Assembly (NCBI GenBank): GCA_001466705.2
Contig: LATX02000185.1
Span: 372,001 to 436,000 of the forward strand
Source: Moniliophthora roreri
Taxonomy: Eukaryota > Basidiomycota > Agaricomycetes > Agaricales > Marasmiaceae
Length of the DNA stretch: 64,000 nt
Direction of reading: 5' to 3'
Shown here: piece after piece, positions 1 to 11,229 of the stretch
Layout: each line of letters starts with the position of its first letter
Numbering within the stretch: position 1 is the first letter of the stretch
Made by a program: the position numbers and the translations under genes
The notes under the pieces: generated by a model
Database searches by the model: none
Seen by the model: only the letters and a program-made list of their open reading frames with translations
What the model was told of the DNA's origin: nothing

Positions 1-897
1 TCGCCAAAGACCTCCCTATTTCTCTCCTTGACGATTTGGACTGATCGGGGATCAACAGAAAGAATGCTTCCGTTTTTACCCGATATATCCTTCGGGGATC
101 TCCTCAAATCATTTGCAGATCTCCGTTCTTCGCGCCTTCTTCTTCGACCTTCCCTTTGCAAGTCCCCGTCCTTCTTCCTTCCTTCCTCCACAGGTTTCTT
201 CAACAGCGCTCTAAAGGCATAGTGGCGTAGACTCGATATGCATGCAGCAAACCTCGAATCACCTCAAGTTTCCCCGGTCATTTCATTTCTCCGAGGATGT
301 CCGTGGACTTGGATCAATTCATCCATGTTTGCGCGCCCAAGTGTGAAAAAGGAAAAAAAAAAAAAAAAAAAAGAAATTAGAAATTTGTCGTCCCCTAGAG
401 TACTAGTCTAGTCTAGTCTTGTCGTTACAAGAATGTTCAGTACGCTTTTCAATCCAGTCTAGTCTACAGGGCCCCCTAAATATTCCTGGATCCTGGCCAA
501 CTCGACAACCTTACTTGTTCTCTTGCCATGGTCCCCGTTTTCCCCGTCAACCCGATTTTCAACCTCCCGCGCCCAATGTACGAACAAAGGAACAGCTACA
601 TCCAATCCGAATATCGAACATGAGTCATGCCAGTAACTCCTGCGAGCGAGAAAGGTATCTTAATCTCCTTTTTCCTCCTCCAAAAAAAAAAAAATATGAC
701 GCGTCCTCCTCTCTTTTGCATGACGTCGGGATGGAGATCCACTCCCACACACCTCGAGGCAAGTGACGCAACTCCCGTTGTGTACGGTGTCGGGCGGAGT
801 GAGTGCGCCCTTTTCAACAGCTTGTTTATCAAGGTAATCAACGCCAATCTCCAAAACGCCCTTGGAAATCACGATCAGAATGGACGTGTCTAAAATA

Positions 898-923
898 TAC
901 ACACACACACACACGCACACACC
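898..923. repeat. AC dinucleotide microsatellite
   Basis: An uninterrupted CA/AC run with one CG interruption. A second, GA then GT, lies near 2598-2620. These are ordinary microsatellites. Confidence 0.85.
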
Positions 924-2013
924 ACATCTCGGTTTTTATTAATTAATGCTTTGTCTCTGGTGAAGATGGGTGGTGTGCAGTTTCAATAATATATCAAGAA
1001 GGAGATACAAGCAGCAACATCATACAGCAAATCGTGTACTTCCACACAGCGAGGCCGACGGGCAGTAAAACGCGTCGACTGGAAGGGATTGTGGCTGGCC
1101 TCGAGGGTCTGGAACCCCACTCCCCCCAACTTCCCGCTTGTAGCTGTAGGAGGAAACAAAGAAAAGAAAGAAAGGAAAGAAAAGAAAGACATCTTCTGTT
1201 TCTGATGCAAGCGCAGGTTCATCAGAGCAGGGCTCAAGTTCGGAGCATCCATCCATCAATGTTTTGAACCAACGCCCTCGATCCAGTCCCCTCCCCTAGA
1301 CAAGGGCTACAGGAATCTAGATTTTCTGTATTATGCTCGGGGGCACTAAATGCTCTCTAGGCCTCGTTTCCTCCTCTCTCCACCCAAAGCGGACGTTGAA
1401 CAGGCTTAACACCGTGAATGAGAGGCTGCATAATATTGTAGTGCCTGGATACCCGTCTCGATCTTCCATCTCCCTACAATGATCATACCGCAGTTAAACC
1501 CTATCCGGAGAGACCTCAAATCCGTTCACTGGGCGTTGAGCTTATTTGCCATTTACATTGAAAGATGGGGCAGCACGGAACAAGAAATAAGGAAAAATAT
1601 TCAAAAAGAGATTCGAGTCAGCGGTAAGACGGCAAGACGGCAAGACGGCAAAGACACCAGTTCATTCGCATTTTTGCTCGCAATGTGGAAAACGGCGCCA
1701 ATGGAAGCCAGAGAAGCGCCAACGACCTGGGCTCGATATCTTCCCTCCCCGACATTTCAGAAGATGGCATGATATTTATTTTTTTTTTTTTTCCCCAGAT
1801 ATCGGTGATTGCGCTCAGGGACGCGCCGCGCTACACACGTACCCGAACAAAGAATTAGAAGAAGAGTAGTAATATATTTATTGAAGGACAGAGAACCTTG
1901 CTAATGATAATCATCTAAATTGCACGACGGCTGTCCGGTTAATCAAAATTCAAGAATCTGATTCGACGCCGTAAACAAGTCTCCTGGAGCCCCAAGCAAA
2001 AAAAAAAAAAAAG

Positions 2014-2014
2014 N
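2014..2014. other. Assembly gap (single N)
   Basis: One N follows an A-homopolymer of about 17 bases. Unlike the later Ns, the flanks do not duplicate each other, so this is probably a homopolymer-induced break. Confidence 0.8.
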
Positions 2015-5000
2015 CTTCCCCCTTCGAAATCATACGACCAAACGAGTTCGCCGTCGCTCCATACGGGTTTAGACTCGTTGAACAACTAGCATGAGAAAAG
2101 TGGAAGATGGATGAACCATATAGAGTCGCTTGGCGCTGTCGACCCCTCATGACGCGTGACGTCTCGTGTCTAGAAATCATTTTACAGATGAGCGCTCAAC
2201 GAGAGAAAGAAAAAGAAAAAAAGAGCCTGTAGAGTGGCGGCGGCGGTGTTGACTGTTCCCTTGACGACGGCGATGGGGGACGTGGACGGCGACGGGACGG
2301 GGACATTGTTTAATAATGCGAGTGTCAAGATTAGAAAACCAGGCGGTACCGGCGAATAGTACACACCGAACTGCGGAAAGAAGCAATATACCAACTACTC
2401 AAAGGTTGCTTGTTCTTTTTTCTTTCTCTTTTTTGTTTTTCAAATTTTGATGATCATCGTGGTAGAAAAGCAAACCCGCGACGCGTCGGAAGATGCCGAG
2501 GGATTCGGACATCGCATTTATCCAATTCGCGACTATATCTTTCCAGCCTGGGATAGATCTGGATTAATAGTATATACTCTATGTATGTGCACAGCTCGAG
2601 AGAGAGAGTGTGTGTGTGCTTATCTGCTGCCCCCCAAAAACTCGGAGCGTTCATCGTCAATCTCCTTCCCAGCGTCTCTGATGTACGACCCAGAAAAAAG
2701 GAGTTAATAGTTTTTGGGGCGACAATCTTTCCGACGGTAACAGATAACTTTGACAGAAAAAAAGGAACCGGGAGGGAGTCTGTGTGGCGTTCCAGGAAGT
2801 TAATGACGATGATGCCAGTCACGGTGTCATTGTATGGAAATAGAACTTCCTGGAGTAGAATTGAGTTCGCTTAGTGAGAATCCCCACTAACGATTTCGCT
2901 TCGAACTTCCTACCATGCACACTGACCTCTCCGTGAAAGAGACCGAGAGAACCAATGAGGACCTAAAACTTTGAATTGCAACGTGACCGTGACCCAGCTT
3001 GACTGCGTGCCGACCTGTGATATCACACCTACGAAAGGAAATTTGGACAAGAGAGAGTTCCCGCCAATAGAATACAGTTGGGTCGTTGGGAACCAACTAC
3101 GTAGGGTGGGGGAGGGACGCGCCACACCCGTATTTTCCTACTAGTCGCTTGATGCCAAAAACCGGGGAGGATTCTGCCGTTCGTGGGAGTGGAAGGATTT
3201 GCCGCGTGTTCTGATGAACATGATGAATTAGTACACCCATGGAGGAGCCCTCTCACCGTTCCAACAGTAGAACAAGGCAGGTCGACGAGCGGGAGCCAAG
3301 TTGCTGTACCCCGGGGCCTTTGCTTATGAATGAAGATGCGCCAGCTTTGACCTAACGAGAACCATCAGCGGCATGATGATCATTTACATACAACGGGCGC
3401 CGTCCTAGTGAGTCGGGAGTCGTAGTGGATGTGTCCCCAAAGAACTATTCATTATCGGTTGGCTCTTCCGTTGTCTTCCACACGAGTTGCTAATCACACT
3501 TTTGCACCTCCTCCAAATCCACGTTTGCCATTGATCAGGGGGGGATGTGTACACGATCTTCCGATCTGCAGACCGTGATACCCATCATCAAATCAGGTAC
3601 ATGAACACACCCATCAAACAAAACACTTAAAATGGTGCTATCTGCGAAGTGCGAACATTCCCTCCTTCCCAGAATTTAAAACTTCTAATGTCACAAATTG
3701 TGGAAGCCCGTCCGAAGTTTCTGCGCGCCACTAACATCTAAATTATCTTTTGGAAGGACCCGCCTGCTTTGACCAGCGTGCCCTGGAGCTTCGATGTCAG
3801 GCTTCCGCGTGGATGATATATAACTGTTGCCTATTTCAGTAATCTCTTTTGACGGCCCGTTTTCAGCTCGCACGGAATTTGCCTGGGGTCCTGACAGCGG
3901 GAAGAAGCCAGTGGGCCAGTGCCAGTGGGCCTAGGAGCGATGGACAATAGGAACACAAGCTGAACGGTGCCGCGAGGCGCATAAAACTATTTGAGGAGAT
4001 TCTTTCAGTTTAGTAGCCAGGAGAAAAAAAAAACTAATCATGCTCGCAGTGGTCATTTGATAGGAACGTGTAGGGTGTGATGAGCATTCCTTGCCAGAAA
4101 AAATCATCACCTTTGAACTTTTTGACTCTTTTTTGAATATGATCGAGGAGATTTGGACGGGTCAAGGGTCGGTTTGACTTGGACGTATAGTCATTTCTAG
4201 GCGTCTTGCACGATAGACACCAAACCCGAGGCTGGAAGAGAATAGGGTATAGGATCTAGATCGAGGCTAGAGCGACAGCCGAGGGAGAATTCTGTACATA
4301 CACCTGACGGAGAGAATAGAATGTCCTTCGAGCCTCATCAAGTTGGGACCATGGATAGGAAACCACGCTTTCCAGAGACTCCGAGTCCTAAACTGCAGTA
4401 GATGACAGACAGGAGATTCCCAGGTAGGCTAGCAACATTATCAGCTAAAAGTCTACTCGCTATTTGCCACAGGGGTTCCTGAGAACCATCATGGTCGGCG
4501 TGAAGTGCTGTAGTACAGTGAGTGTCGAGAATTGATAGACACAAGGTGAGAGGTTCAATGAGAACGCTTGAGACCGAATCAGGTGCTCGAAGACTTGTAT
4601 GAATAACCACGAAGAACCGCAGCCACCAAGATGGTAATATAAGAGAAAGCCGCTCCGGATTATCACCCTAGAATTGGTCACCACAGCTTCTTGAATTGAC
4701 TTTTCCATTGAGAGCTTCTCTCGAGTATTGGCCGTGGCCGAAGCCTAAGAATTTCATTTCTCCTCGGTTGAAATGCATACGCCCAAGCGAAGAAGCTAAG
4801 AGTCGAAGAAACCCATCGAGATTTCCTTGAAATCCGGAAGAGTACAGTGCATACTCATAGATGGTGACATGTTAATTCAGGGCCGCGGAATGATGAGTAG
4901 ATGAGTATGTATCGCTCGGCAATGCCTCGTGAACGCGTCGGGTGATTAACCGAAGCAGTTTACTCTGCAGGATTTCGAAAGCACCACGTCCTTCCTTGCG

Positions 5001-5126
5001 TAAAGAGCGGTAAGTGAGCTAAGAGGCTGTACACTCAGTCGAAGATGTATTTACTACCGTAAGAGTCAAAGCAGTATATCCTAGTCTGAGGGATGTACGG
5101 CAAGGCGTACCATGTATTCACAAAAG

Positions 5127-6395
5127 CTAGAAGTTGAAGTGAAGTACCCGATCAGACCCAGGATTTCGGAAATAAGTCGTAGCACCTGGATGGAGAATCA
5201 TTGCAGCCTGAGAAATAACAAGAAAGGAAAAGTCATCAGAGTAGAAGCCCACCAATGAAAAACGGCGGAATAGCCGCTTGACCGTGTTCCAGATCGAAAA
5301 CAGTTTCTTCATGTAGAGACATTCTCTGACAGTCGTTGTTAGGGAGGGCGATAGGTGAGAGTCTCCTGTATTTGCGGTGATAATATTGCATCGTGGAATT
5401 GACACACGACTGACTGAAAATGATCGTGCATGAATATTATGCCCAATGGGCTCGTCAACCTGCGAGAGAAACTCGGTCATTGCGCGGCCAGGATTCTTGG
5501 CCAGGAGACTTATGGCCGACATACCCGTTCCCATCATAGAGGCTTGCTTTGACCTAACAAAATACAGGATATCAGACCCATAGATGTGGCGTACTTCGAT
5601 CGTGGGTTGAAGATGATTACAAATAGAAGCCGACCACTGCCGACCGTTGAGAGTCCGACGACCGTTAACGGACACAATCGTAAGAGTATTTGACGTAGCT
5701 GTACCCCAGCCTCCCAGCCTTTGATGATAGCTGCGGACCAGCGCCTGTCCTGATGGATATAAAACACGTCAAGTAAATTCGGACGATCCTAGATGCGCGG
5801 CCGTTCAGCCCAGGGCCTTGGTACCTTCTCGGGCCAACCTCTCGTCCCTTTTGCAGTGCTGATAGTAAATTTGTTCAACTTCCAGATAAGGATATCAATC
5901 GGGCAATCGGGCCTCCAACCCCATGATACAAACAAATCTACCTCCTGGACATCCAGAGGCACCTGCAGGAGTCGTCATATTCGTATTGGGCTCCACATTT
6001 GGTTTGTCTGCACTTTGATATCGGGGAGAAGTGGCACAGATAATTGTTACTCAAATTAGGTATAGGGGACGGCTTGAGCGGTATATGCAGAACACAGAAC
6101 GGCGATATGGAACTTACTTGGACGCTTGCTTCTTCCAATCTTCAGCAATTTCGGTAGTCTGCTAGGGTCGCCGTCGTTCACCTGTTCAGGGGCACTTCAT
6201 GAAAATCATCTGTGATATGAAAATAAGTGAGTGGAACCGATAAACGAAACAAAGGACGACAAAAATGTTGAACTGTACCCGCACTAAATGTCCAACTTCC
6301 ATTTCTTCGTCGATAGTGAGTTTGCGCCTTGGACTTTTTGGGGAATTACAGACAGCAAGATTGACGGCTGGAATGTAGCCCGGGGACGGTATCAA
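5127..6395 (-). pseudogene. Possible decayed multi-exon gene, unknown
   Basis: Read on the minus strand, several short blocks look protein-like and are bounded by plausible splice sites. From 5' to 3' they are a block with KLTIDEEMEVGHLVR (about 6290-6340), a block with TEIAEDWKKQAS (about 6120-6160), one containing LFVSWGWRPDCPIDILIWKL (about 5880-5970), one with FYIHQDRRWSAAIIKGWEAG (about 5705-5790), and the last 182-codon open frame ending at 5127. The tryptophan-rich composition argues for former coding use. One required intron would be only about 36 bp and no clear start is visible, so I call it decayed. No family recognised. Confidence 0.25.
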
Positions 6396-7517
6396 CAGAC
6401 CATATCACCGTTTGACAAGAAGTCTGGCCAAAGTCTTCTCGTCTTCTCAGCGGAGATTGGTGGAGGCCACCCACTCTCGCTACAATAGCTTCATTGGAGT
6501 CGAAAAAATCCAACGACCGCGGTTACGAGGATTTGGAGATTGTCTCGATTATCCAAGCTTCGATCCAAGCTCACCACGACGCACCAGGTTGAGTGGCGAG
6601 TCCCCGAATGAAAAAGCCAAAGATCACAAGTCATGGCTTGCATCCCATGTCCAAGAAATTATCCAGACACACACACAGCATATAGCAGGTGCCAATTGTT
6701 TTCCTCCCGATGATACGGAATTTTGATCTGCCACACTGCCAAAAAGTAAGTGGTTGTCCATCAGCAAGGCAAGTTGCGGGCAAACGTCGAAGAAATTACC
6801 ATTACATAAATACCATACAATACCCCAATGGCCAGTGGCACACCAAACGCCTGATCTGCTGGGCGGTTATTCTTGGAGTTGAAGTTTTTTTTTCCCAGTT
6901 TCTCCTTTTCTCCCGACTGTCATCTAGGTAACGCCGAAATGAGTGCTCGTGGGGCATGTTTGATGACGTGCAGCATGGTCATAGACGAAGCGAGCTCGAG
7001 AGCGTGAGGTCAATTATTTGAAGACGGAAAGGGTGTTCCAGCGGAAAGGTTGCTACTCGGATACAAATCTCGAGGACCTGAACTGAGTCATCTTCTTTCT
7101 TTTATGAAGTCTCCTAACTGCAGAGAGCTGCAGGACCCTAATTCACATCTCTTCTACAGCTTCATTTGCGAGACACCCCTGTGTGGCGGCATTGGAGACG
7201 ACAATCACCCCGATCATGTGCCGGCGTTTGATTTACGCCTGAGCCTTGAACTGGTCTCTCGCTAATCCTCGCGTGTCGCGACCAGGTAGCAAGAACACCA
7301 AGGTTTCACAGTCCGCCTTTAGATATTCCATGCCATGCATCATATCGCATCAAAAGGCAAGCGAAGGAAGAACGTGCTAGACACCATGATCCGGGACCCA
7401 TGCGCTCGGCGTGTAATATGCCTCGGACATGAGCAAGTTTCGCCAGAAACAGAGTACTAGAGCAGGGTGCAATCAGCATCATTTTTCAGAAAGGAAACAA
7501 GAATGCAAGTTCACGAG

Positions 7518-7802
7518 TCACGGTTGTATAAGGGCGCTTCTCTCAGTGGATTTGGCTCGTGCTCGGATCTGATGTATTCTGAGTATGAACAGCGTGTTCG
7601 AATTCTCCATGGGCAGATGAGATGGAAGTATGAGAGGTGAGGCATGCTGAAGCAAAAAGAAAGTAATACTTACGAGGTGCGAAGTGCGAAGGTCGACGAG
7701 GTGGCCCTCGCGATCCGCTCCTCCCAAGAAGAGAAATCGGCCTCCTTGCTTGACAGGTGGACTCGAAGGTAGCGGTCCCGTGGCGGACGGCGACGATATC
7801 AT
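7518..7802 (-). CDS. Small hypothetical ORF
   Basis: A 94-codon open frame starting with ATG at 7802. The N-terminal 40 residues contain GRFLFLGGADREGHLVDL; the rest is basic. A 27-bp GTAAGT...CAG stretch inside it could be an intron but is shorter than the other introns in this window. No domain, signal peptide or homologue recognised. It may be chance or the 5' end of a lost gene. Confidence 0.22.
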   Translation of the reverse strand: MISSPSATGPLPSSPPVKQGGRFLFLGGADREGHLVDLRTSHLVSITFFLLQHASPLILPSHLPMENSNTLFILRIHQIRARAKSTERSALIQP

Positions 7803-8113
7803 TTTAGTTTAGGTTGCAGTGCAATTGGCGTTAAACGTATATGAGTAATGGGGTGGCTCATTGACGATGCCAAGATTCAAGCATCCGCGGTGGAACAATA
7901 GGTTCAGGTAACCCCCATCGAAACGCGAAAAACTTCCAGGTTGACAAACGGATCTTTTTTTTTTTGGATATCTATACATTGTTGTATTCGAGAACATTAA
8001 TGATCTATACATCCTCCATGATCATTAACATCCTTACGCCTCATACGAGTGTCGACGAGCGGACGCACCGAGTATGAGGGTATACCCAAATCCTCCACTA
8101 CGAGGCGCCGCGC

Positions 8114-9132
8114 TTACTTTTTGCTCTCTTTCTTCTTTTTCTCCGCCTGAGCTTTCTCCTTCTCCTTCTCCGCTTTCTCCTTGGCAGCCTCGGCCTTGGC
8201 GAGTTCGTGCGCCTTGTCATTTAAGCCCAATCGGTTTCGTGAAATCTGAAGGGGAGGTATTTAGCTGTGGTATAGAGAGCGTGAACAAAGGATAAGGATA
8301 TACGCACTTCGATGGCATAAAACTAGGTAGGCGGCGAGAAGGAAGGACGTTAGTCGAGAACGAGGTAGTAGGTTGGAGGTTGAAGGCTTACTTGTATACG
8401 CGTTACTGTGAGTGAACACAAGCCATCAGCCTTGGAGCTTAATAAACGCCAATGAACGCACCAAAGATGGTGTTCCTCTCCCCGTATTCTTCCTGAGCAT
8501 CCGTACGGATGAGAGATCCAAAGTTGTAGTCTTGGACTTTCTTCTCGTACCTATACACCGTCTGAGATTTCGTTTAGCTCATCGATATCTAAGGGAAGAC
8601 GCACCGATTAATAAACTGCCTCCACCTCTCTTTACCATCAGGACTCTTCATCCAGTCCTCATCCAACTTGGTGAGTTTGTCGTGAGGAGGTTCAGCGAGC
8701 TCAGGAAAGGTGGCCATGGTGTCCTCGTATATCTCATCGTCAAGTCTGAGGAAACGTCGGTGAACAGAAAAGATTGGATGTGATGGGTGTGAGCGGGATG
8801 TACTTGGTCAACTTGAGCTCTCTTGGTGGAACTTTTTCCAGAAGATTCCAATAGGTCTGTAGCATGAGTCCGACGTCAGTCCATACCTCAACGGTGATTT
8901 GAGCGACGAGGACGCGTACCTGAGCTTGTTCAACAGCCCGTACAGCAAATCTACCCAGATCCAATAAGTGAAAAGCCTAAGATCTTCAACGAATGACGGG
9001 GGACCGTACTGTTTCTCAATCTAAAATGCGTGTGTCATGCGTCAGTAATTCTTTCTATTCATATGGCATTCCAAATGATCTACTCACCTCAACAGCGTTC
9101 TGAGCCTTGTTAGGGTCAAATCTTCCAGCCAT
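8114..9132 (-). CDS. PBDC1: PBDC1/Chp1-like eEF1A chaperone
   Basis: Spliced minus-strand gene starting MAGRFDPNKAQNAVE (ATG at 9132), stop at 8114. The product is about 185 residues. Conserved family blocks are visible in order: FAVRAVEQAQTYWNLLEKV, LKLTKLDDEIYED, ERWRQFINRYEKKVQDYNFG and NTIFVTRIQFYAIEISRNR, followed by a Lys/Glu/Ala-rich tail ending KKKESKK. These match the polysaccharide-biosynthesis-domain-containing protein 1 family. Its yeast member Ypl225w/Chp1 is reported as a ribosome-associated chaperone for newly made eEF1A, so a cytosolic role in translation-factor biogenesis is expected; the name 'polysaccharide biosynthesis' is misleading. I read nine exons, three of them tiny: 11 nt (9010-9020), 14 nt (8392-8405) and 15 nt (8308-8322). 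The upstream neighbour on the same strand is the SANT gene. Confidence 0.88.
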
Positions 9133-9655
9133 TGCTAAGGAGGTATCGAGAGGAAAGATACAACAAAGGGGTTTAAGTCAAGAGGAGTAGTGCTAGTTGC
9201 AACGTGGAACGGCCTGAGCTGGCACTTTTTTCCGGCGTGATTCAAGATTTGCCGACGTGGACGCATCGCAACGCGTGTTCAGCGTTTGGCGGAAATCTCG
9301 GAGAAATTTGGACAAGAGTCGACCTGGGGTCGGCAAGAACAAATTTGGCCTTGGTTGGCGCTACTACTCGACATGTATGTACAGTTTGTATAGGTAGCCC
9401 GGGGTATGTATGTTTGTATGTATGTGCAAGTAGAAAAAACATAGGCTAATTGACTTTATTGAGAACGACGGATGGATGAGAAAGACGGTGGTAGTAGACC
9501 GCGACGAAAACGGCGAACCGGTACCTAAAGCTACAGGGAAGAGAATACGGGGTGTTAATCTAATAAGTATAATCATTGACCATGAAGAATCAAAGACAAA
9601 AGAAGAAAGTCTGTCATCGAGTAGGAGCAAAAAGATGCTTGGTCAAGGACGGGGA

Positions 9656-11196
9656 TCAATCGTCGACATTGATTCCGAACCTCTTGAGCTTCTCATAGTA
9701 TTTCTGTACACGACTGGCAACTTGGCGGGGCGTTCTTCGTCCGTTCATTGCTTCCGATATTTTCTTCCAGCTGGAAAAAGGGTAGAGAAAACCGTGAGCA
9801 AAAGGTAAGATAGGCACAACAGTGTGAATACATACCGATTCTTCTGCCCGTCAGGAATCTGTTCCAAAAGCCTCTCTAGAAGATGCTGTTCAGACGAAGA
9901 CCATGCCTTTTTATAGGTATCAGGCTTTGATTCGGATTCACGGGCTCTTTTGCCTAGAATAGAAGCAGGCGCATCATTCTCATCTTCCGAGATAGGTTCC
10001 GGCTCTGGGGAAGTAGACGAAGATTCAGGTGCTGGGACTCGAACTGATGGTGCAAGTGGGAGTTGAGGCGGAGGTGGAGGTGGCGTGGAGGACGCATTGC
10101 AATCGATGGTCCTTATCTGACGTCGAGCACTAGAAAGCGCTGGTATGATGATGGTAGGCCCTTTCGGTCTGGCATCGTTAGCCGCTTTAACCGATGGTCG
10201 TCGGACGCGAGGGCTTTTAGTAAGTACCATCGGTGGCGGCGGTATGAGGGTCGAAGGGTTTCGCGTTCGTGGCTTGGGTTTAGATTTCTGTTTCGGGCAT
10301 GAGACCGGCGTCGGCGGTGGCGGAGGGGAATTGGATGATGCGGTCGACATAGACATCTCTACGTCGACACATGGAGGGAATGAGGGATCGTTCTGCTTTG
10401 AATTATCGTCGGGTGAGATGTCCACATCCATGCTTTCATCGGCTAGATCCCGCCTAACAAACACGCCACCTGGGCCACGCACTCGATAGCCACTGCCCTG
10501 GCCGGTGTATGTAAGACCGCTAGAAACGATTTTTCGTTTCTTCAATTCCCTTATTTTCTCCTGTTCCTTCGTCTTCTTTATAGTGGCGGGATCTGGTTCT
10601 GGAATCTCTTCCGGTTCGGGTTGTGGGTCGAATGAAAGGTTGAGTCTGGCAAAGATAGGATCGAGAATCGTAGCACGCGATTGCCTAACAAACTCCTGGA
10701 GATTGGAAGGCGGTGATGGAGCATGGGGCTGTCTCTGCTGTCTCTGCCGAAGCGCTTGTATGGGTGCGGGGTCTGCATGCGTGCGTAATGTTAGGTTAGC
10801 AACGGTACCGCAACTCGATGAGTCACTTATGTCGCACCATATTTCTCATATACAGACCAATCAATCGCTCCGGGTAACTCTGCCTGGCAATCCTTTTGGT
10901 CGCTGAACCGAAATGCACTACCGTCCAGCTAGAACGTTCTAGGTCAGTCGTGGTGATCGGGGTCATAGGAGGAATCAACGCACTTCTTCGGCCAGATGAT
11001 TCGCCACTTGAATGGGCTGAGATATGATACGACTCCGCAGCTCATTGAGACGACCAATGTCGCTCTGCGTCCTGGTCAACAATGCTCTCTGGGCCTGAAT
11101 GAACTCTGATAGCGCCTGGAGTCTAATAGAATAAAAATTAGAATTTGAGCTGGTGAGAATGAGCAAAACATACGTCTGGGCGCGTTTGTCGTCCAT
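9656..11196 (-). CDS. ZZZ3-like SANT/Myb-domain protein
   Basis: Five exons (about 11174-11196, 10984-11122, 10838-10928, 9836-10772, 9656-9770) join in frame to 434 residues from MDDKRAQTLQALSEFIQAQR. The N-terminal third is a conserved helical region (IGRLNELRSRIISQPIQVAN) followed by FRFSDQKDC. The middle is disordered: Pro runs, basic SPRVRRPSV-type segments and acidic patches. The C-terminus is a SANT/Myb repeat: WSSSEQHLLERLLEQIPDG then RWKKISEAMNGRRTPRQVAS and RVQKYYEKLKRFGI, with an intron between the two halves. The signature QVASRVQKYF-like helix is typical of ZZZ3 and related chromatin factors; no ZZ zinc finger follows, as the protein stops right after the SANT repeat. Likely nuclear, probably histone-tail or DNA binding; the exact complex is inferred only. 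Confidence 0.8.
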
Positions 11197-11229
11197 GTCG
11201 TGGTTATAGTCATCGAACAAGAGAGTTAC

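Larger units (their letters stand above)
1..5100. other. Gene-less, low-complexity flank
   Basis: I see no supported gene here. Open frames are short, overlap on both strands and match no family I recognise. The stretch has many homopolymer and simple repeats: an A-run near 345-373, a T-run near 1778-1791, an A-run before the N at 2014, and purine tracts near 1155-1190. An 8-bp unit AAGACGGC is repeated three times near 1627-1650. It could hold promoter or UTR sequence of a gene to the left of the window. Confidence 0.5.

Noticed and set aside
10145..10489. 114-codon plus-strand frame
   Set aside because: Glycine-rich antisense of the proline-rich SANT protein linker.
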